Assembly (NCBI GenBank): GCA_012518795.1
Contig: JAAYRL010000017.1
Span: 1-60,658 of the forward strand
Source of the DNA: Clostridiaceae bacterium
GTDB lineage: Bacteria; Bacillota; Clostridia; Saccharofermentanales; DTU023
Direction of reading: 5' to 3'
DNA length: 60,658 nt
Part shown: positions 34,554 through 43,534 of the stretch, piece by piece
Layout of the letters: the number at the start of each line of letters is the position of its first letter
Position numbering within the stretch: the stretch's first letter is position 1
Notes under the pieces: generated by a model
The model's database searches: none
The model's input: the letters and a program-made list of their open reading frames with translations, nothing else
What the model was told of the DNA's origin: nothing
Made by a program: the position numbers and the translations under genes

Positions 34554-34562
34554 TGCTATACT
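34554..34562 (+). promoter_or_regulatory. Possible extended -10 promoter for the carboxypeptidase gene
   Basis: TGCTATACT has the TGn extension and a -10-like TATACT at 34557-34562. No good -35 is present at 17 bases. It lies 131 bases before the start at 34694. An imperfect hairpin (CTATCT/AGATAG) follows at once. Confidence 0.35.
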
Positions 34563-34693
34563 ATCTAAGTTAAGATAGGTTTATTTAATTTTATTAAAAT
34601 TGAATGTCTTTTAGCAATTGTTTTTTCTAATTATTAAATTATTAAATTATAAATTGCAGAATTGCAGAAATTTTAAATTGTTTGGTGGTATTT

Positions 34694-36226
34694 ATGAAAA
34701 AATCGATAAGAGTATTTCCCGAAATCAGCAAAATATTTACTTTGATTTTGGTTTTGATGTTTTGTGTACAATTATTTACGCCAACTGTCTTAGCTGAAGA
34801 AAATGCGGGACAAGTTGAGATTTCGATTCAACCGGATGAAACAATAAAAGTAGTTACTGACGACGGAACTTGGCTTTTCCCACGCAAAGTTGTGGCAACA
34901 CCGACCGGCGGTAGAGAAAAACATGTTTATCCCACTTTGGATCAAGTTGCAGCATCGAATTATATTGTTGCAGATTTGGAAACGGAAGAAGTTATACTAG
35001 GATATCGTGAAGATGAGATAGCCTATCCTGCCAGTATGACTAAAATTATGACGGCTTTGACTGTTATTGAATCTCCGGATTTTGATTTGAATAAACCGGT
35101 TGTTTTTTCCGAATATGCCGTAGCATTACCTTCGCCTGTTTCTGCCAGAGCAGGTTTTGTTGCAGGAGAAGAAACTACGACGGAAAATGCTTTATATTTA
35201 ATGATGGTTCTATCGGCAAACGAATGTGCCAGAGCACTTGCAGAAACTTATGGAGGCACAGAAGAAAATTTTGCCAATATGATGAATGAACTGGCAGCCA
35301 GTATCGGTTGTGAGAATACACATTTAGTTGATGCAGCCGGGTTCGGCTTAGAAGATCATCATTTCACACCGCGTGACTTGGTAAAAATAATCAAAAGAGC
35401 GATGACTCATGATATTTTTCGCAAATTAGTAACGACCAGAGCCTATGCTTCCGAGCCTACAAGCTACAATCCTTATACAGCATGGACAATGGCTATAAAC
35501 AGCAATTATTTAATGTTGCAAGGTGATTTTAATTTAAGCTCGGAATATTTACATACTTTTGATGGTGTTAAAACCGGAAATACAGATATTGCCGGGAATT
35601 GTTTATCTGCTACGGTTCATACATATGACGGAAGACATCTTTGCGGAATTATCTTTAACGGAAGTTTAGCCGATCGTCCCGGAGAGTTTTTCAGTGTTTC
35701 GGTTCTCTTACGTACCTTGTTGGAAGAGGGTGCTAAAGCAGCTGATTGTCCGACTGAAAAAGAGGCATATCAATTTTTGGCTGATAATCCTCAAATAGCA
35801 AAGGAAGTTGGCGGTTTCCAAGATCTATGTCATATTTCTCAGCTTTACGAAGAGGGGCAATTGTCTGAGGAACAAATTGCTGCTTTAGTGGAATATACGA
35901 ATCAGGAGAAAGGTATTGTTTCGGAAGAACCATCTCAAGCTGATGCTACAGAAGAAGACAGTGGAGAACAAGCGGCTCAAAAGGGTGAAACGGATCCAAA
36001 CACACAGAATCGAGAACAATCAGCTGATGCTGATAATGAAGACTCTGCATCTCAGGCAAACAATTCTTTCTTATCTTTTTTAGGGCAGAAAAAAATGCAG
36101 TATCTTTTATTAGGAATGTGGATTTTGTTGTTTTTAGTAATTATTGTGCTGATAATCCATACAATCCTAAAATCCAAGTCGGAAAAAACTGCCTCGAGAG
36201 AAAACATAAGTAAAACAGAGCAATAA
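34694..36226 (+). CDS. D-alanyl-D-alanine carboxypeptidase (DacA/DacF type)
   Basis: This 510-residue penicillin-binding protein trims the terminal D-Ala from peptidoglycan stem peptides. A signal segment is at about 12-33. The serine active-site motifs are SMTK (Ser114, Lys117), SAN (174-176) and KTG (293-295), in the usual order. After the catalytic domain come an acidic Gln/Glu/Ser-rich linker (about 410-465) and a C-terminal membrane helix (about 470-495) with a basic tail. That anchor replaces the amphipathic helix of classical DacA. I chose ATG at 34694 with GGTGG 5 bases before it; TTG at 34682 is an upstream alternative. Confidence 0.93.
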   Translation: MKKSIRVFPEISKIFTLILVLMFCVQLFTPTVLAEENAGQVEISIQPDETIKVVTDDGTWLFPRKVVATPTGGREKHVYPTLDQVAASNYIVADLETEEVILGYREDEIAYPASMTKIMTALTVIESPDFDLNKPVVFSEYAVALPSPVSARAGFVAGEETTTENALYLMMVLSANECARALAETYGGTEENFANMMNELAASIGCENTHLVDAAGFGLEDHHFTPRDLVKIIKRAMTHDIFRKLVTTRAYASEPTSYNPYTAWTMAINSNYLMLQGDFNLSSEYLHTFDGVKTGNTDIAGNCLSATVHTYDGRHLCGIIFNGSLADRPGEFFSVSVLLRTLLEEGAKAADCPTEKEAYQFLADNPQIAKEVGGFQDLCHISQLYEEGQLSEEQIAALVEYTNQEKGIVSEEPSQADATEEDSGEQAAQKGETDPNTQNREQSADADNEDSASQANNSFLSFLGQKKMQYLLLGMWILLFLVIIVLIIHTILKSKSEKTASRENISKTEQ

Positions 36227-36266
36227 CTTGAAAAACGAAGGTTGCTTGCTGTATTTAACAAAAAGC

Positions 36267-36295
36267 TTGACAACTCAAAATTGCTTAGGTATATT
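36267..36295 (+). promoter_or_regulatory. Sigma-A promoter of rplM-rpsI
   Basis: A perfect TTGACA (36267-36272) is followed after 17 bases by TATATT (36290-36295). This near-consensus promoter lies 61 bases before rplM, as expected for a ribosomal protein operon. Confidence 0.88.
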
Positions 36296-36356
36296 CATAA
36301 AGCATGTTTTTTGTAAAATAGTATTTTAAATATAATTTCGATTGGGAGGAAAATTC

Positions 36357-36785
36357 ATGAAAACATACGTTGCGAAACCATCAGAAATTGAACGTAAGTG
36401 GTACGTAATTGATGTTGCAGACCAAATTTTAGGTCGTGTTGCAACAGAGATTGCAACTGTTTTGCGTGGTAAACATAAACCTGAATATACACCGTTTTTA
36501 GATACCGGCGATTACGTAATTGTTGTTAATGCAGATAAAATCAAAGTCAGCGGTAATAAAGAAAAAAATAAAGTATATCGTAGACATAGTGGCTATCCGG
36601 GTGGTCTAAAGGAAGTTACTTTAGATGAAGTCAGAGCAAAACATCCTGAAAGAATAATTAAACAAGCTGTTAAAGGTATGTTGCCGAAAAACGCTTTGGG
36701 TCGTCAAATGCTGAAAAAGTTAAAAGTTTATGCAGGACCTGAACATAATAATCAAGCACAAAAACCTGAAGTTTGGGAAATATAG
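36357..36785 (+). CDS. rplM: 50S ribosomal protein L13
   Basis: This 142-residue protein is of normal length. It contains [20 protein letters not shown] at the N-terminus, [22 protein letters not shown] in the middle (L13 signature), and [20 protein letters not shown] near the end. ATG at 36357 has GGGAGGA upstream. An in-frame ATT/ATG further upstream (36342) lies before the ribosome binding site and was rejected. It is followed 16 bases later by rpsI, the standard pairing in bacteria. Confidence 0.98.
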   Translation: MKTYVAKPSEIERKWYVIDVADQILGRVATEIATVLRGKHKPEYTPFLDTGDYVIVVNADKIKVSGNKEKNKVYRRHSGYPGGLKEVTLDEVRAKHPERIIKQAVKGMLPKNALGRQMLKKLKVYAGPEHNNQAQKPEVWEI

Positions 36786-36801
36786 CGAAAGGAGCGATTA
36801 A

Positions 36802-37200
36802 ATGGCAAATCAAGATTTTTATTATGGAACCGGTCGTCGTAAACGGGCAATAGCAAGAGTTCGTCTATACCCCGGTACAGGCAATATTGAAATTAACGGT
36901 AAAGAATTTGAAGATTATTTTGATATCGCAACTTTGCGTTATATTGTGATGCAACCATTGAATGCTACAGGTTCAAGCAATAAATTTGATATTAAAGTCA
37001 ATGTTCACGGCGGCGGAATTTCCGGTCAAGCCGGCGCAGTACGTCACGGTATCTCAAGAGCATTGGTTGAAGCAGATTCAGATGAATATAAAGCAACCCT
37101 TAAGAAAAACGGTTTCTTGACCAGAGATTCCAGAGTAAAAGAACGTAAAAAATACGGTCTTAAGAAAGCTCGTAAAGCATCTCAATTCTCCAAACGTTAA
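36802..37200 (+). CDS. rpsI: 30S ribosomal protein S9
   Basis: This 132-residue protein has [19 protein letters not shown] at the N-terminus and the [18 protein letters not shown] signature. The invariant basic C-terminal tail ends in [11 protein letters not shown], which reaches the P-site tRNA. AAAGGAG precedes the ATG. A terminator follows 36 bases later, closing a two-gene operon. Confidence 0.98.
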   Translation: MANQDFYYGTGRRKRAIARVRLYPGTGNIEINGKEFEDYFDIATLRYIVMQPLNATGSSNKFDIKVNVHGGGISGQAGAVRHGISRALVEADSDEYKATLKKNGFLTRDSRVKERKKYGLKKARKASQFSKR

Positions 37201-37235
37201 TAGGCTTTTTAGTTCAATTATTAATACGAAAATGG

Positions 37236-37265
37236 AAGGGAATGGTTCAATACATTCCCTTTTTT
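37236..37265 (+). terminator. Rho-independent terminator after rpsI
   Basis: AAGGGAATG / CATTCCCTT is a perfect 9-bp stem with an 8-base loop, followed by a run of T residues. Confidence 0.93.
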
Positions 37266-37438
37266 GTGTATGACGATGCAGTTTTGCTAAATTCCCTTTA
37301 CCTTCAAGTTAATAGACCGCACTTGTCTAAAGTAACAAGCAAATAATAAATGTTTTGACTTTACTGCAGTTTTAATAGAAAATTAAACAGCTTATAGTAA
37401 ACAGCTTATAGTAAATTTTAAAATGGAGTTTAGGATTT

Positions 37439-38371
37439 ATGCCAATACAAATTGTTGAAGGTTTACCTGTAATTAAAAAATTGGAAGAGGAAAGAGTCTA
37501 TACGATTGAAAAATCGCGTGCTTTGACTCAAGATATTCGTCCGCTTAAAATTTTGATTCTGAACTTGATGCCAAAAAAGGAAGAAACTGAATTACAGCTT
37601 TTACGCTTGCTCGGCAATACTCCCTTACAAATAGAAGTTGATTTTATGTATACGGCAACTCATGAAAGTGTTAATACCAGAATGAGTTATCTGCAAAAAT
37701 ATTATGTAACTTTAGATGAGGTTAAAGATCGTTTCTTCGACGGATTAATTATTACCGGAGCGCCGGTTGAACATTTGGAGTTTGAAGAAGTCGATTATAT
37801 TGATGAGCTTGATCAGGTTATGGAATGGGCTCAAACTCACGTTTTTGCTCGTATGTTTGTATGCTGGGGTGCACAATATGCTATCCATTATTATTATGGG
37901 ATAAACAAAATTGAGCTGCCGGAGAAATTTTTCGGAATTTTTGAATACGAAAAAATAATGAAAACAAATCCTCTGGTGAGAGGTTTCGATGAGTTTTATA
38001 AAGTGCCGCAATCGCGTCATACCAGAATAGATTATGAAAAAATACATGAAGTTGAAGAGTTGGATATTTTAACCGGACATCCCGAATACGGTCCGGATAT
38101 TGTATCCACTAAAGATTTGCGTGATCTTTTTATTTTTGGTCATTTGGAATATGATCGCAATACATTAAACAATGAATATATAAGAGATCTTGAGCGAGGC
38201 GATGAAATTCAAATGCCGAAAAATTATTTTCCGAATGATGATCCCAGTCAGAAACCAATTTTTATTTGGAGAAGTCATGCATACATTTTATTTAACAACT
38301 GGATTAATGAAACATATCAGAATACACCATATGATTTGACCGAAATTAAAGAAAACCACAAACCGCGTTGA
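37439..38371 (+). CDS. metA: Homoserine O-acyltransferase MetA, probably acetyl-CoA type
   Basis: This 310-residue MetA-family enzyme activates homoserine for methionine synthesis. The nucleophile is Cys142 in VCWGAQYAIHYYYG, and His235 and Glu237 follow in FGHLEYD. Residue 111 is Glu (ITGAPVEHLEFEEV). In MetA of known structure, Glu here goes with acetyl-CoA use and Gly with succinyl-CoA, so an acetyltransferase is predicted. GGAG precedes the ATG. The 170-base upstream gap shows no S-box or other riboswitch that I can recognise. It does contain a 14-base direct repeat (AAACAGCTTATAGT, twice) close to the start, which might be a regulatory site. No methionine gene is adjacent except metG, 11 kb away. 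Confidence 0.94.
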   Translation: MPIQIVEGLPVIKKLEEERVYTIEKSRALTQDIRPLKILILNLMPKKEETELQLLRLLGNTPLQIEVDFMYTATHESVNTRMSYLQKYYVTLDEVKDRFFDGLIITGAPVEHLEFEEVDYIDELDQVMEWAQTHVFARMFVCWGAQYAIHYYYGINKIELPEKFFGIFEYEKIMKTNPLVRGFDEFYKVPQSRHTRIDYEKIHEVEELDILTGHPEYGPDIVSTKDLRDLFIFGHLEYDRNTLNNEYIRDLERGDEIQMPKNYFPNDDPSQKPIFIWRSHAYILFNNWINETYQNTPYDLTEIKENHKPR

Positions 38372-38583
38372 AAAGATAACAATAAAACTTAAATTACATA
38401 ATTCTGATAGAGCTGCAAAACTAATTATTATCAAGAACTGTGTCTTCAGATAATTGCAGAAAATCGTGTGATATGGTAATCTTTTCTATCGAGAAATAAA
38501 GATAACATAATACGTGTTTCCGTGAAGATTGATGACAAGATATATTATTAACGGATACGCCAATAAATAGCAGGAGGAAGTTT

Positions 38584-40122
38584 ATGGCTTCGCAAGTAGA
38601 ACATTTAGAGAATAGTATGGTAAAAGTAACGGTTGAAGTATCGCAAGAAGATTTTAAAAGTGCTTTAGAACAAGCTTTTAGGAAAAATGCGAAACGATTT
38701 ACCATCCCGGGTTTCCGTAAGGGTAAAGCTCCAATGAAATTAGTCACGAATTATTATGGTGAAGGAGTTCTTTATGATGATGCGATAGACATTGCAATCC
38801 AACCTGCCTACGATAAAGCTTTGGCTGAACTTGAGATTGAACCTTTTTCACAAGCTGACATGCAAATTGAAGAAATCGGTTCAGATAAAGGCATGACTTT
38901 TATTTGTACTTTTGCGATTAAACCGGAAGTCAAATTGGGTGATTATAAAGGCGTAGTAGCTTATAAGCCTGATACAACAGTTGATGAAGATTTGATTGAT
39001 CAAGAAATTGAACGTGCCAGAGAACAAGTTTCACGTTTGGTGCCGGTTACGGATCGTGCTGTGGAAGACGGCGATACGGTTCTAATTGACTATTCGGGTT
39101 CTAAAGATGGTGAATTGTTCGAAGGCGGACAAGCGGAAAAATATGAATTGGTTATCGGCAGCAAATCTTTCATTCCCGGTTTTGAAGAAAAATTAATCGG
39201 TCATGAGATTGGTGATGAATTTGATATTGATTTAACATTCCCGGAAAAATATCATGCGGAAGATCTGGCAGGACAAGATGTTATTTTCTCCATAAAAATT
39301 CATGAGATTAAAGTTCGCGAATTACCTGAATTGGATGATGATTTTGTTAAGGATGTTACCGAAGATTGCGATACCGTAGAAGAGTATCGTGAAAGCATTA
39401 AAAGTCGTTTGACTGAATCAAGTGAAAAACATGCTAATGATACTTTCAAGGGTCATGCAGTTGATGCGGCAGTAAAAAATGCTGAAGTTGACATACCGCA
39501 TGTTGTGATACATGAAGAAATGCATCGCATGTACGATGATCAGGCACGTCAAATGCAAATGCAAGGTTTTAGTATGGAGCAATATCTGGAAATGTTAGGG
39601 CTGGAGCAACAGTCTGTCATGGCGCAATTGCATAGACCTGCTGAACAAAAAGTCAAAACCGGTTTAGTTCTTGATGCGATTTTTGAAACGGAAAATCTTG
39701 AAATTACAGATGAAGATCGTGATAAACAAATACAAAAAATTGCGGATATGTACGGCATGGAATTTGAAGATCTGAAAAAGAACTTTGAATCAGATACTGC
39801 ACGTGAAATGTTGGATTCCGATTTGAAAAAAGAACTTGCGATGGATTTGATTGTCGAATATGCTGAAGCAACCGATATTGAACCTGAGCCGGAAGTTGCG
39901 GAACATGCTCACGACCACGAACATGGCGAAGACTGCGATTGCGGTCACGACCATAGTCATGACCGCGAATCGGATACCGAAGCTGATTCTATTGATGAAC
40001 CTGATAATTCAGATGACTCTGATATCACAGAAGAAGCAAAAAATGAAGATGCTATAGATAATAAAGAAGATGCTGATAATAAAAAAGATAATAAAGAAAA
40101 TGTTGATAATAAAGAAGAATAA
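38584..40122 (+). CDS. tig: Trigger factor with His/Asp/Glu-rich C-terminal tail
   Basis: This 512-residue ribosome-bound chaperone and prolyl isomerase is longer than the usual 430-450 residues. The N-terminal ribosome-binding domain contains the GFRKGKAP signature. The FKBP-type PPIase domain (about 160-245) has DGDTVLIDYSGSKDGELFEGG and FIPGFEEKLIGHEIGDE. The C-terminal chaperone domain runs to about 435. The last 70 residues are extra: EHAHDHEHGEDCDCGHDHSHD and then Asp/Asn/Lys/Glu repeats. The His/Cys part may bind metal ions, as in SlyD tails (inference). AGGAGGAAG precedes the ATG. It is followed by clpP and clpX, the standard order. Confidence 0.96.
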   Translation: MASQVEHLENSMVKVTVEVSQEDFKSALEQAFRKNAKRFTIPGFRKGKAPMKLVTNYYGEGVLYDDAIDIAIQPAYDKALAELEIEPFSQADMQIEEIGSDKGMTFICTFAIKPEVKLGDYKGVVAYKPDTTVDEDLIDQEIERAREQVSRLVPVTDRAVEDGDTVLIDYSGSKDGELFEGGQAEKYELVIGSKSFIPGFEEKLIGHEIGDEFDIDLTFPEKYHAEDLAGQDVIFSIKIHEIKVRELPELDDDFVKDVTEDCDTVEEYRESIKSRLTESSEKHANDTFKGHAVDAAVKNAEVDIPHVVIHEEMHRMYDDQARQMQMQGFSMEQYLEMLGLEQQSVMAQLHRPAEQKVKTGLVLDAIFETENLEITDEDRDKQIQKIADMYGMEFEDLKKNFESDTAREMLDSDLKKELAMDLIVEYAEATDIEPEPEVAEHAHDHEHGEDCDCGHDHSHDRESDTEADSIDEPDNSDDSDITEEAKNEDAIDNKEDADNKKDNKENVDNKEE

Positions 40123-40218
40123 ACAATAAAATATAAAGTAGTTAATGATGTTGAAGAGGTTCATTAAAAATGTATTGAATGATTGTAAAGATACAATCAA
40201 GAAAGGAACCAAAAAGAA

Positions 40219-40809
40219 ATGCAAAACAACTTAGTACCAATGGTAATCGAGCAAACTAATCGCGGTGAGCGGTCTTATGATATTTTTTCCAGATTGTTAA
40301 AAGAAAGAATTATAATCTTGAGCAATCAAGTAGACCATGCTTCAGCCAGTTTGATAATGGCTCAATTATTGTTTTTAGAAGCAGAAGATCCGAATAAAGA
40401 TATTCAATTTTACATTAATAGTCCGGGCGGTGAAGTATCTTCCGGTTTAATGGTTTATGATACAATTCAGTATATTAAATCAGACGTTCAAACAATTTGC
40501 ATGGGTATGGCAGCAAGCATGGGTGCTGTGCTTCTATCTGCAGGAACCAAAGGCAAAAGATTCATTCTCCCGAATGCCGAAGTAATGATTCACCAACCAT
40601 CAGGTGGTGTACAAGGTCAAGCTTCGGATATTGAGATTACAGCAGAACATATTATTAAAACCAGAAATCGTCTTAATCAAATTTTAGCCGAAAGAACCGG
40701 TCAACCGCTTGAAACGATTGAAATAGATACTGATCGAGATAGATGGCTTGATGCGGAAGAAGCTGTTGAATATGGGATAGTAGACCATGTTATGGAGAGC
40801 AGGGTATAG
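40219..40809 (+). CDS. clpP: ATP-dependent Clp protease proteolytic subunit
   Basis: This 196-residue serine peptidase forms the ClpXP and ClpAP/CP barrels. The catalytic triad is Ser100 ([14 protein letters not shown]), His125 ([10 protein letters not shown]) and Asp174 ([12 protein letters not shown]). The opening [20 protein letters not shown] is typical. GAAAGGA precedes the ATG. The gap after tig is 96 bases and shows no clear CtsR operator. clpX starts 5 bases after the stop. Confidence 0.98.
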   Translation: MQNNLVPMVIEQTNRGERSYDIFSRLLKERIIILSNQVDHASASLIMAQLLFLEAEDPNKDIQFYINSPGGEVSSGLMVYDTIQYIKSDVQTICMGMAASMGAVLLSAGTKGKRFILPNAEVMIHQPSGGVQGQASDIEITAEHIIKTRNRLNQILAERTGQPLETIEIDTDRDRWLDAEEAVEYGIVDHVMESRV

Positions 40810-40814
40810 AAAAA

Positions 40815-42116
40815 ATGTCTGACTTCGATGATAAATTCAACAAGGATTCCAAATTTGGAGAACATTTTCCTCCGTTAAAATGTTCTTTCTGTGGCAAAGA
40901 TGAAACACAGGTCAGCAGATTAATTGCGGGACCCGGTGTTTTTATTTGTAATGAATGTGTCAGATTATGTGATGAAATTTTGGGCGATGAAATATTTTTT
41001 CCGAGTAAAACTGAACAAGATGAATATGAAGAAAAAGTTTTGTTGAGTCCGGTTGAAATTAAAGACGAATTAGATAAATATGTAATCGGACAGGATTTAG
41101 CGAAAAAGACCCTCGCAGTTTCGGTTTATAATCATTACAAAAGAGTTTTCAGGCCTTTGGATATTGATCCGGATGATGATGTTGAACTTTCCAAGAGTAA
41201 TATCTTAATGTTGGGACCTACCGGGAGTGGAAAAACTTTGTTGGCTCAAACTTTAGCTAAAATTCTGGATGTGCCTTTTGCAATTTCTGATGCAACAGCT
41301 TTGACTGAAGCAGGTTATGTCGGTGAAGATGTTGAGAATATTTTGTTGCGTTTAATTCAGAATGCCGACTACGATATCGAAGAAGCCGAACAAGGTATAA
41401 TTTATATCGATGAAATTGATAAGATTACGCGCCGTTCCGATAATCCCTCGATAACCAGAGATGTCAGCGGTGAAGGTGTTCAGCAATCTTTGCTCAAAAT
41501 AATTGAAAGTACGATTGCCAATGTTCCCCCGCAAGGTGGACGCAAACATCCGCATCAGGATTTTTTGCAAATTGATACAACCAATATTTTGTTTATTTTA
41601 GGCGGTTCTTTTGATGGTTTAGAAAAAACAATCATGAATAGAATTGGTAGAAAATCGATAGGTTTCGGTGCCAATATTGAAGGACACGAAGCAAAAGAAA
41701 CCGGAGAAATTTTAACACACGTTATGCCTGAGGATCTTTTACGTTTCGGTTTAATTCCCGAATTTGTCGGTCGTGTTCCGGTAATTGTAACGCTCGAAGG
41801 TTTGGACAAAGCTGCTTTAATCAGAATTCTTCAAGAACCGCGCAATGCTCTGCTTAAGCAATATCAAAAGCTCTTACATTATGACGGTGCAACTTTGGAA
41901 TTTACCGAGAAAGCGATTGAAGCTATTGCTGATAAAGCACTTGAATTAAAAACCGGTGCTCGTGGCTTACGCTCAGTTCTTGAAACCATGATGCTTGACA
42001 TCATGTACGAAGTTCCCTCAAAAGGTAATGTCGAAAAAGTAATTATCAGAGAAAGTACGGTTTTGGAAGGAACCAAGCCGAAATATATTTATAAAAAAGA
42101 CGAACAAACAGCATAA
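40815..42116 (+). CDS. clpX: ATP-dependent Clp protease ATP-binding subunit
   Basis: This 433-residue AAA+ unfoldase feeds substrates to ClpP. The N-terminal zinc finger has Cys23, Cys26, Cys45 and Cys48. Walker A is GPTGSGKT (about 134-141). The GYVGED pore loop, [10 protein letters not shown] Walker B, RKHPHQDF loop and IGFG loop (ClpP contact) are present. The start is ATG, 5 bases after clpP. The last gene of the tig-clpP-clpX unit, it is followed by a structured repeat element rather than a simple terminator. Confidence 0.98.
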   Translation: MSDFDDKFNKDSKFGEHFPPLKCSFCGKDETQVSRLIAGPGVFICNECVRLCDEILGDEIFFPSKTEQDEYEEKVLLSPVEIKDELDKYVIGQDLAKKTLAVSVYNHYKRVFRPLDIDPDDDVELSKSNILMLGPTGSGKTLLAQTLAKILDVPFAISDATALTEAGYVGEDVENILLRLIQNADYDIEEAEQGIIYIDEIDKITRRSDNPSITRDVSGEGVQQSLLKIIESTIANVPPQGGRKHPHQDFLQIDTTNILFILGGSFDGLEKTIMNRIGRKSIGFGANIEGHEAKETGEILTHVMPEDLLRFGLIPEFVGRVPVIVTLEGLDKAALIRILQEPRNALLKQYQKLLHYDGATLEFTEKAIEAIADKALELKTGARGLRSVLETMMLDIMYEVPSKGNVEKVIIRESTVLEGTKPKYIYKKDEQTA

Positions 42117-42214
42117 AATAAATATAGTTGATTATGGGTTTTATTTGCTGAACACTTTTAATAAATTTTATGCTGATTAATTATCTACTTGATACTTTTG
42201 ACGAAATTATTTAG

Positions 42215-42377
42215 AAAAATCACTTAGAGATACATTTGCTGGAAAAATTCAGTAAAAACTTGGCGAAATTGTCGTTAATGAATCGCATGTTAGAGGGCAT
42301 AGCACGAGTTTGCGATTCATAGGCAATGAGCTTTAGTTTTTAGAATTTTTATCAGCTTGTATGAATAAGTGATTTTT
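42215..42377. repeat. Dispersed structured element, copy 2 (nested inverted repeats)
   Basis: The core (about 42236-42356) closely matches the core at about 25185-25304, including TGCTGGAAAAATTC, AACTTGGCGAAATT, AATCGCATGTT, TTTGCGATTCATAGG and AATTTTTATCAGC. The outer arms are different from copy 1 but pair perfectly here: AAAAATCACTTA (42215-42226) with TAAGTGATTTTT (42366-42377). The innermost GGGC/GCCC hairpin of copy 1 is degraded. It fills the 301-base gap between clpX (+) and the HAD gene (-), which converge on it. Confidence 0.85.
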
Positions 42378-42417
42378 AGCTAAATAATTTCAGGATAAGT
42401 AAATAGAGTTGATAAAT

Positions 42418-43215
42418 CTAATTTTTCAGATAATCTAATATATATTGATAAGGATCGTCAATCACAATATCTGCATCGGCTTGAATTTCAGGATCTGAAT
42501 TTGACATAGCTGCAGAAAAGCCGGCAAGTTTTAACATTGTTTGATCATTGGTATTATCGCCGAATGCCATAACATCTTTCATTGTGAAATTTTTTAAACC
42601 GGATAATTTACTCAAAGCTTTACCCTTATCACTATTGGTGAAATCTATCCAGTCGAAACCTGATCTGGCCACTTGGCAAAGATGCCTGAATTTTTCTTTG
42701 AAATATGAAAAATATTCTTCGGCTCCATTATTGTGATTCGATTGCATTGAAACTTTAACAATCGGGTCTTTAATTTTTTTAATATCTTCTAACTGATCAA
42801 GAAATACAACGCCCGGTTCATCGGACAGCCAATCACGAATTGCCGGATCACGCGGGCTGGTATAGATATTATTTGTAGTTGAAACAAAATAATTGGCACC
42901 CTCAATTTGTAGAATGTCCTGACAGATTTGTAGGGGATCCGGTTGGGTCAATGGAATTTCAGCGATTAATTCATCTTTTTCGATAACTACACTGCCGTTA
43001 GCGGCAATATAAATAATTTCTTGTATCAGTTCAGGAGCGAGAACAGTTAAAGCACTATATTGTCTACCGGAAACAAAGCTGAACAGGATTCCCTTTTTTT
43101 GCATTAAACGGAATATTTCAAAAAAACGGAGATCAAGATCATTTTTACCTTCAGGAACCAAAGTACCATCAACATCACAAGCAATCATTTTAAATTTTCT
43201 TTCAGTCCATTTCAT
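42418..43215 (-). CDS. HAD superfamily Cof-type sugar phosphatase
   Basis: This is a 265-residue hydrolase of the Cof/YbiV group (HAD subfamily IIB). Motif I is ACDVDGTLVPEG, with the nucleophile and acid/base aspartates. FSFVSGRQYSALT matches motif II. The C-terminal KGKALSKLSG and VMAFGDNTNDQTMLKLAG carry the motif III lysine and motif IV aspartates. These enzymes remove phosphate from sugar phosphates or flavin and PLP intermediates; the substrate here is unknown. GGAGGA lies 12 bases before the ATG. An internal ATG at 43188 is an alternative start. It is transcribed toward clpX. Confidence 0.9.
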   Translation of the reverse strand: MKWTERKFKMIACDVDGTLVPEGKNDLDLRFFEIFRLMQKKGILFSFVSGRQYSALTVLAPELIQEIIYIAANGSVVIEKDELIAEIPLTQPDPLQICQDILQIEGANYFVSTTNNIYTSPRDPAIRDWLSDEPGVVFLDQLEDIKKIKDPIVKVSMQSNHNNGAEEYFSYFKEKFRHLCQVARSGFDWIDFTNSDKGKALSKLSGLKNFTMKDVMAFGDNTNDQTMLKLAGFSAAMSNSDPEIQADADIVIDDPYQYILDYLKN

Positions 43216-43534
43216 AAAATATAGTATTCCTCCCGCTGATCCTTTGCCAAATTTTCTTTATGATATACAAACTTTGTTAAATGCCAAACTTTTGGTACAT
43301 ATGCCGTAAAATTGAACAAGCGTTCTCGGAAATTACTAAGTTTTATTAAGACAAATGGTGAGTTTTGTTAAATTTTTCAGACAATTTGCATCGCTTTACA
43401 GACTAATAATTTCTCTAAAAATATTTCTTGTAGATTTAAAATAGTGAAAATCCTATTTTTATTACTCTTTGTAAAAATATCATCTGATATCGGATTAATA
43501 ATGATATAAGATTAAAAGAAAACAGGAGTTTATC
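43216..43534. other. AT-rich divergent intergenic region
   Basis: This is a 319-base gap between two divergent starts. I see no coding frame, no strong inverted repeat and no consensus promoter. TTGTAA at 43469 and TATAAG at 43505 are too far apart to form one promoter. Confidence 0.5.

Noticed and set aside
37267-37438. SAM (S-box) riboswitch or T-box before metA
   Set aside because: I could not find the conserved core helices or an antiterminator/terminator pair in the 170 bases; only a short direct repeat is present.
38372-38583. CtsR or HrcA operator before tig-clpP-clpX
   Set aside because: No GGTCAAA direct repeats and no CIRCE-like inverted repeat are present in the gap.
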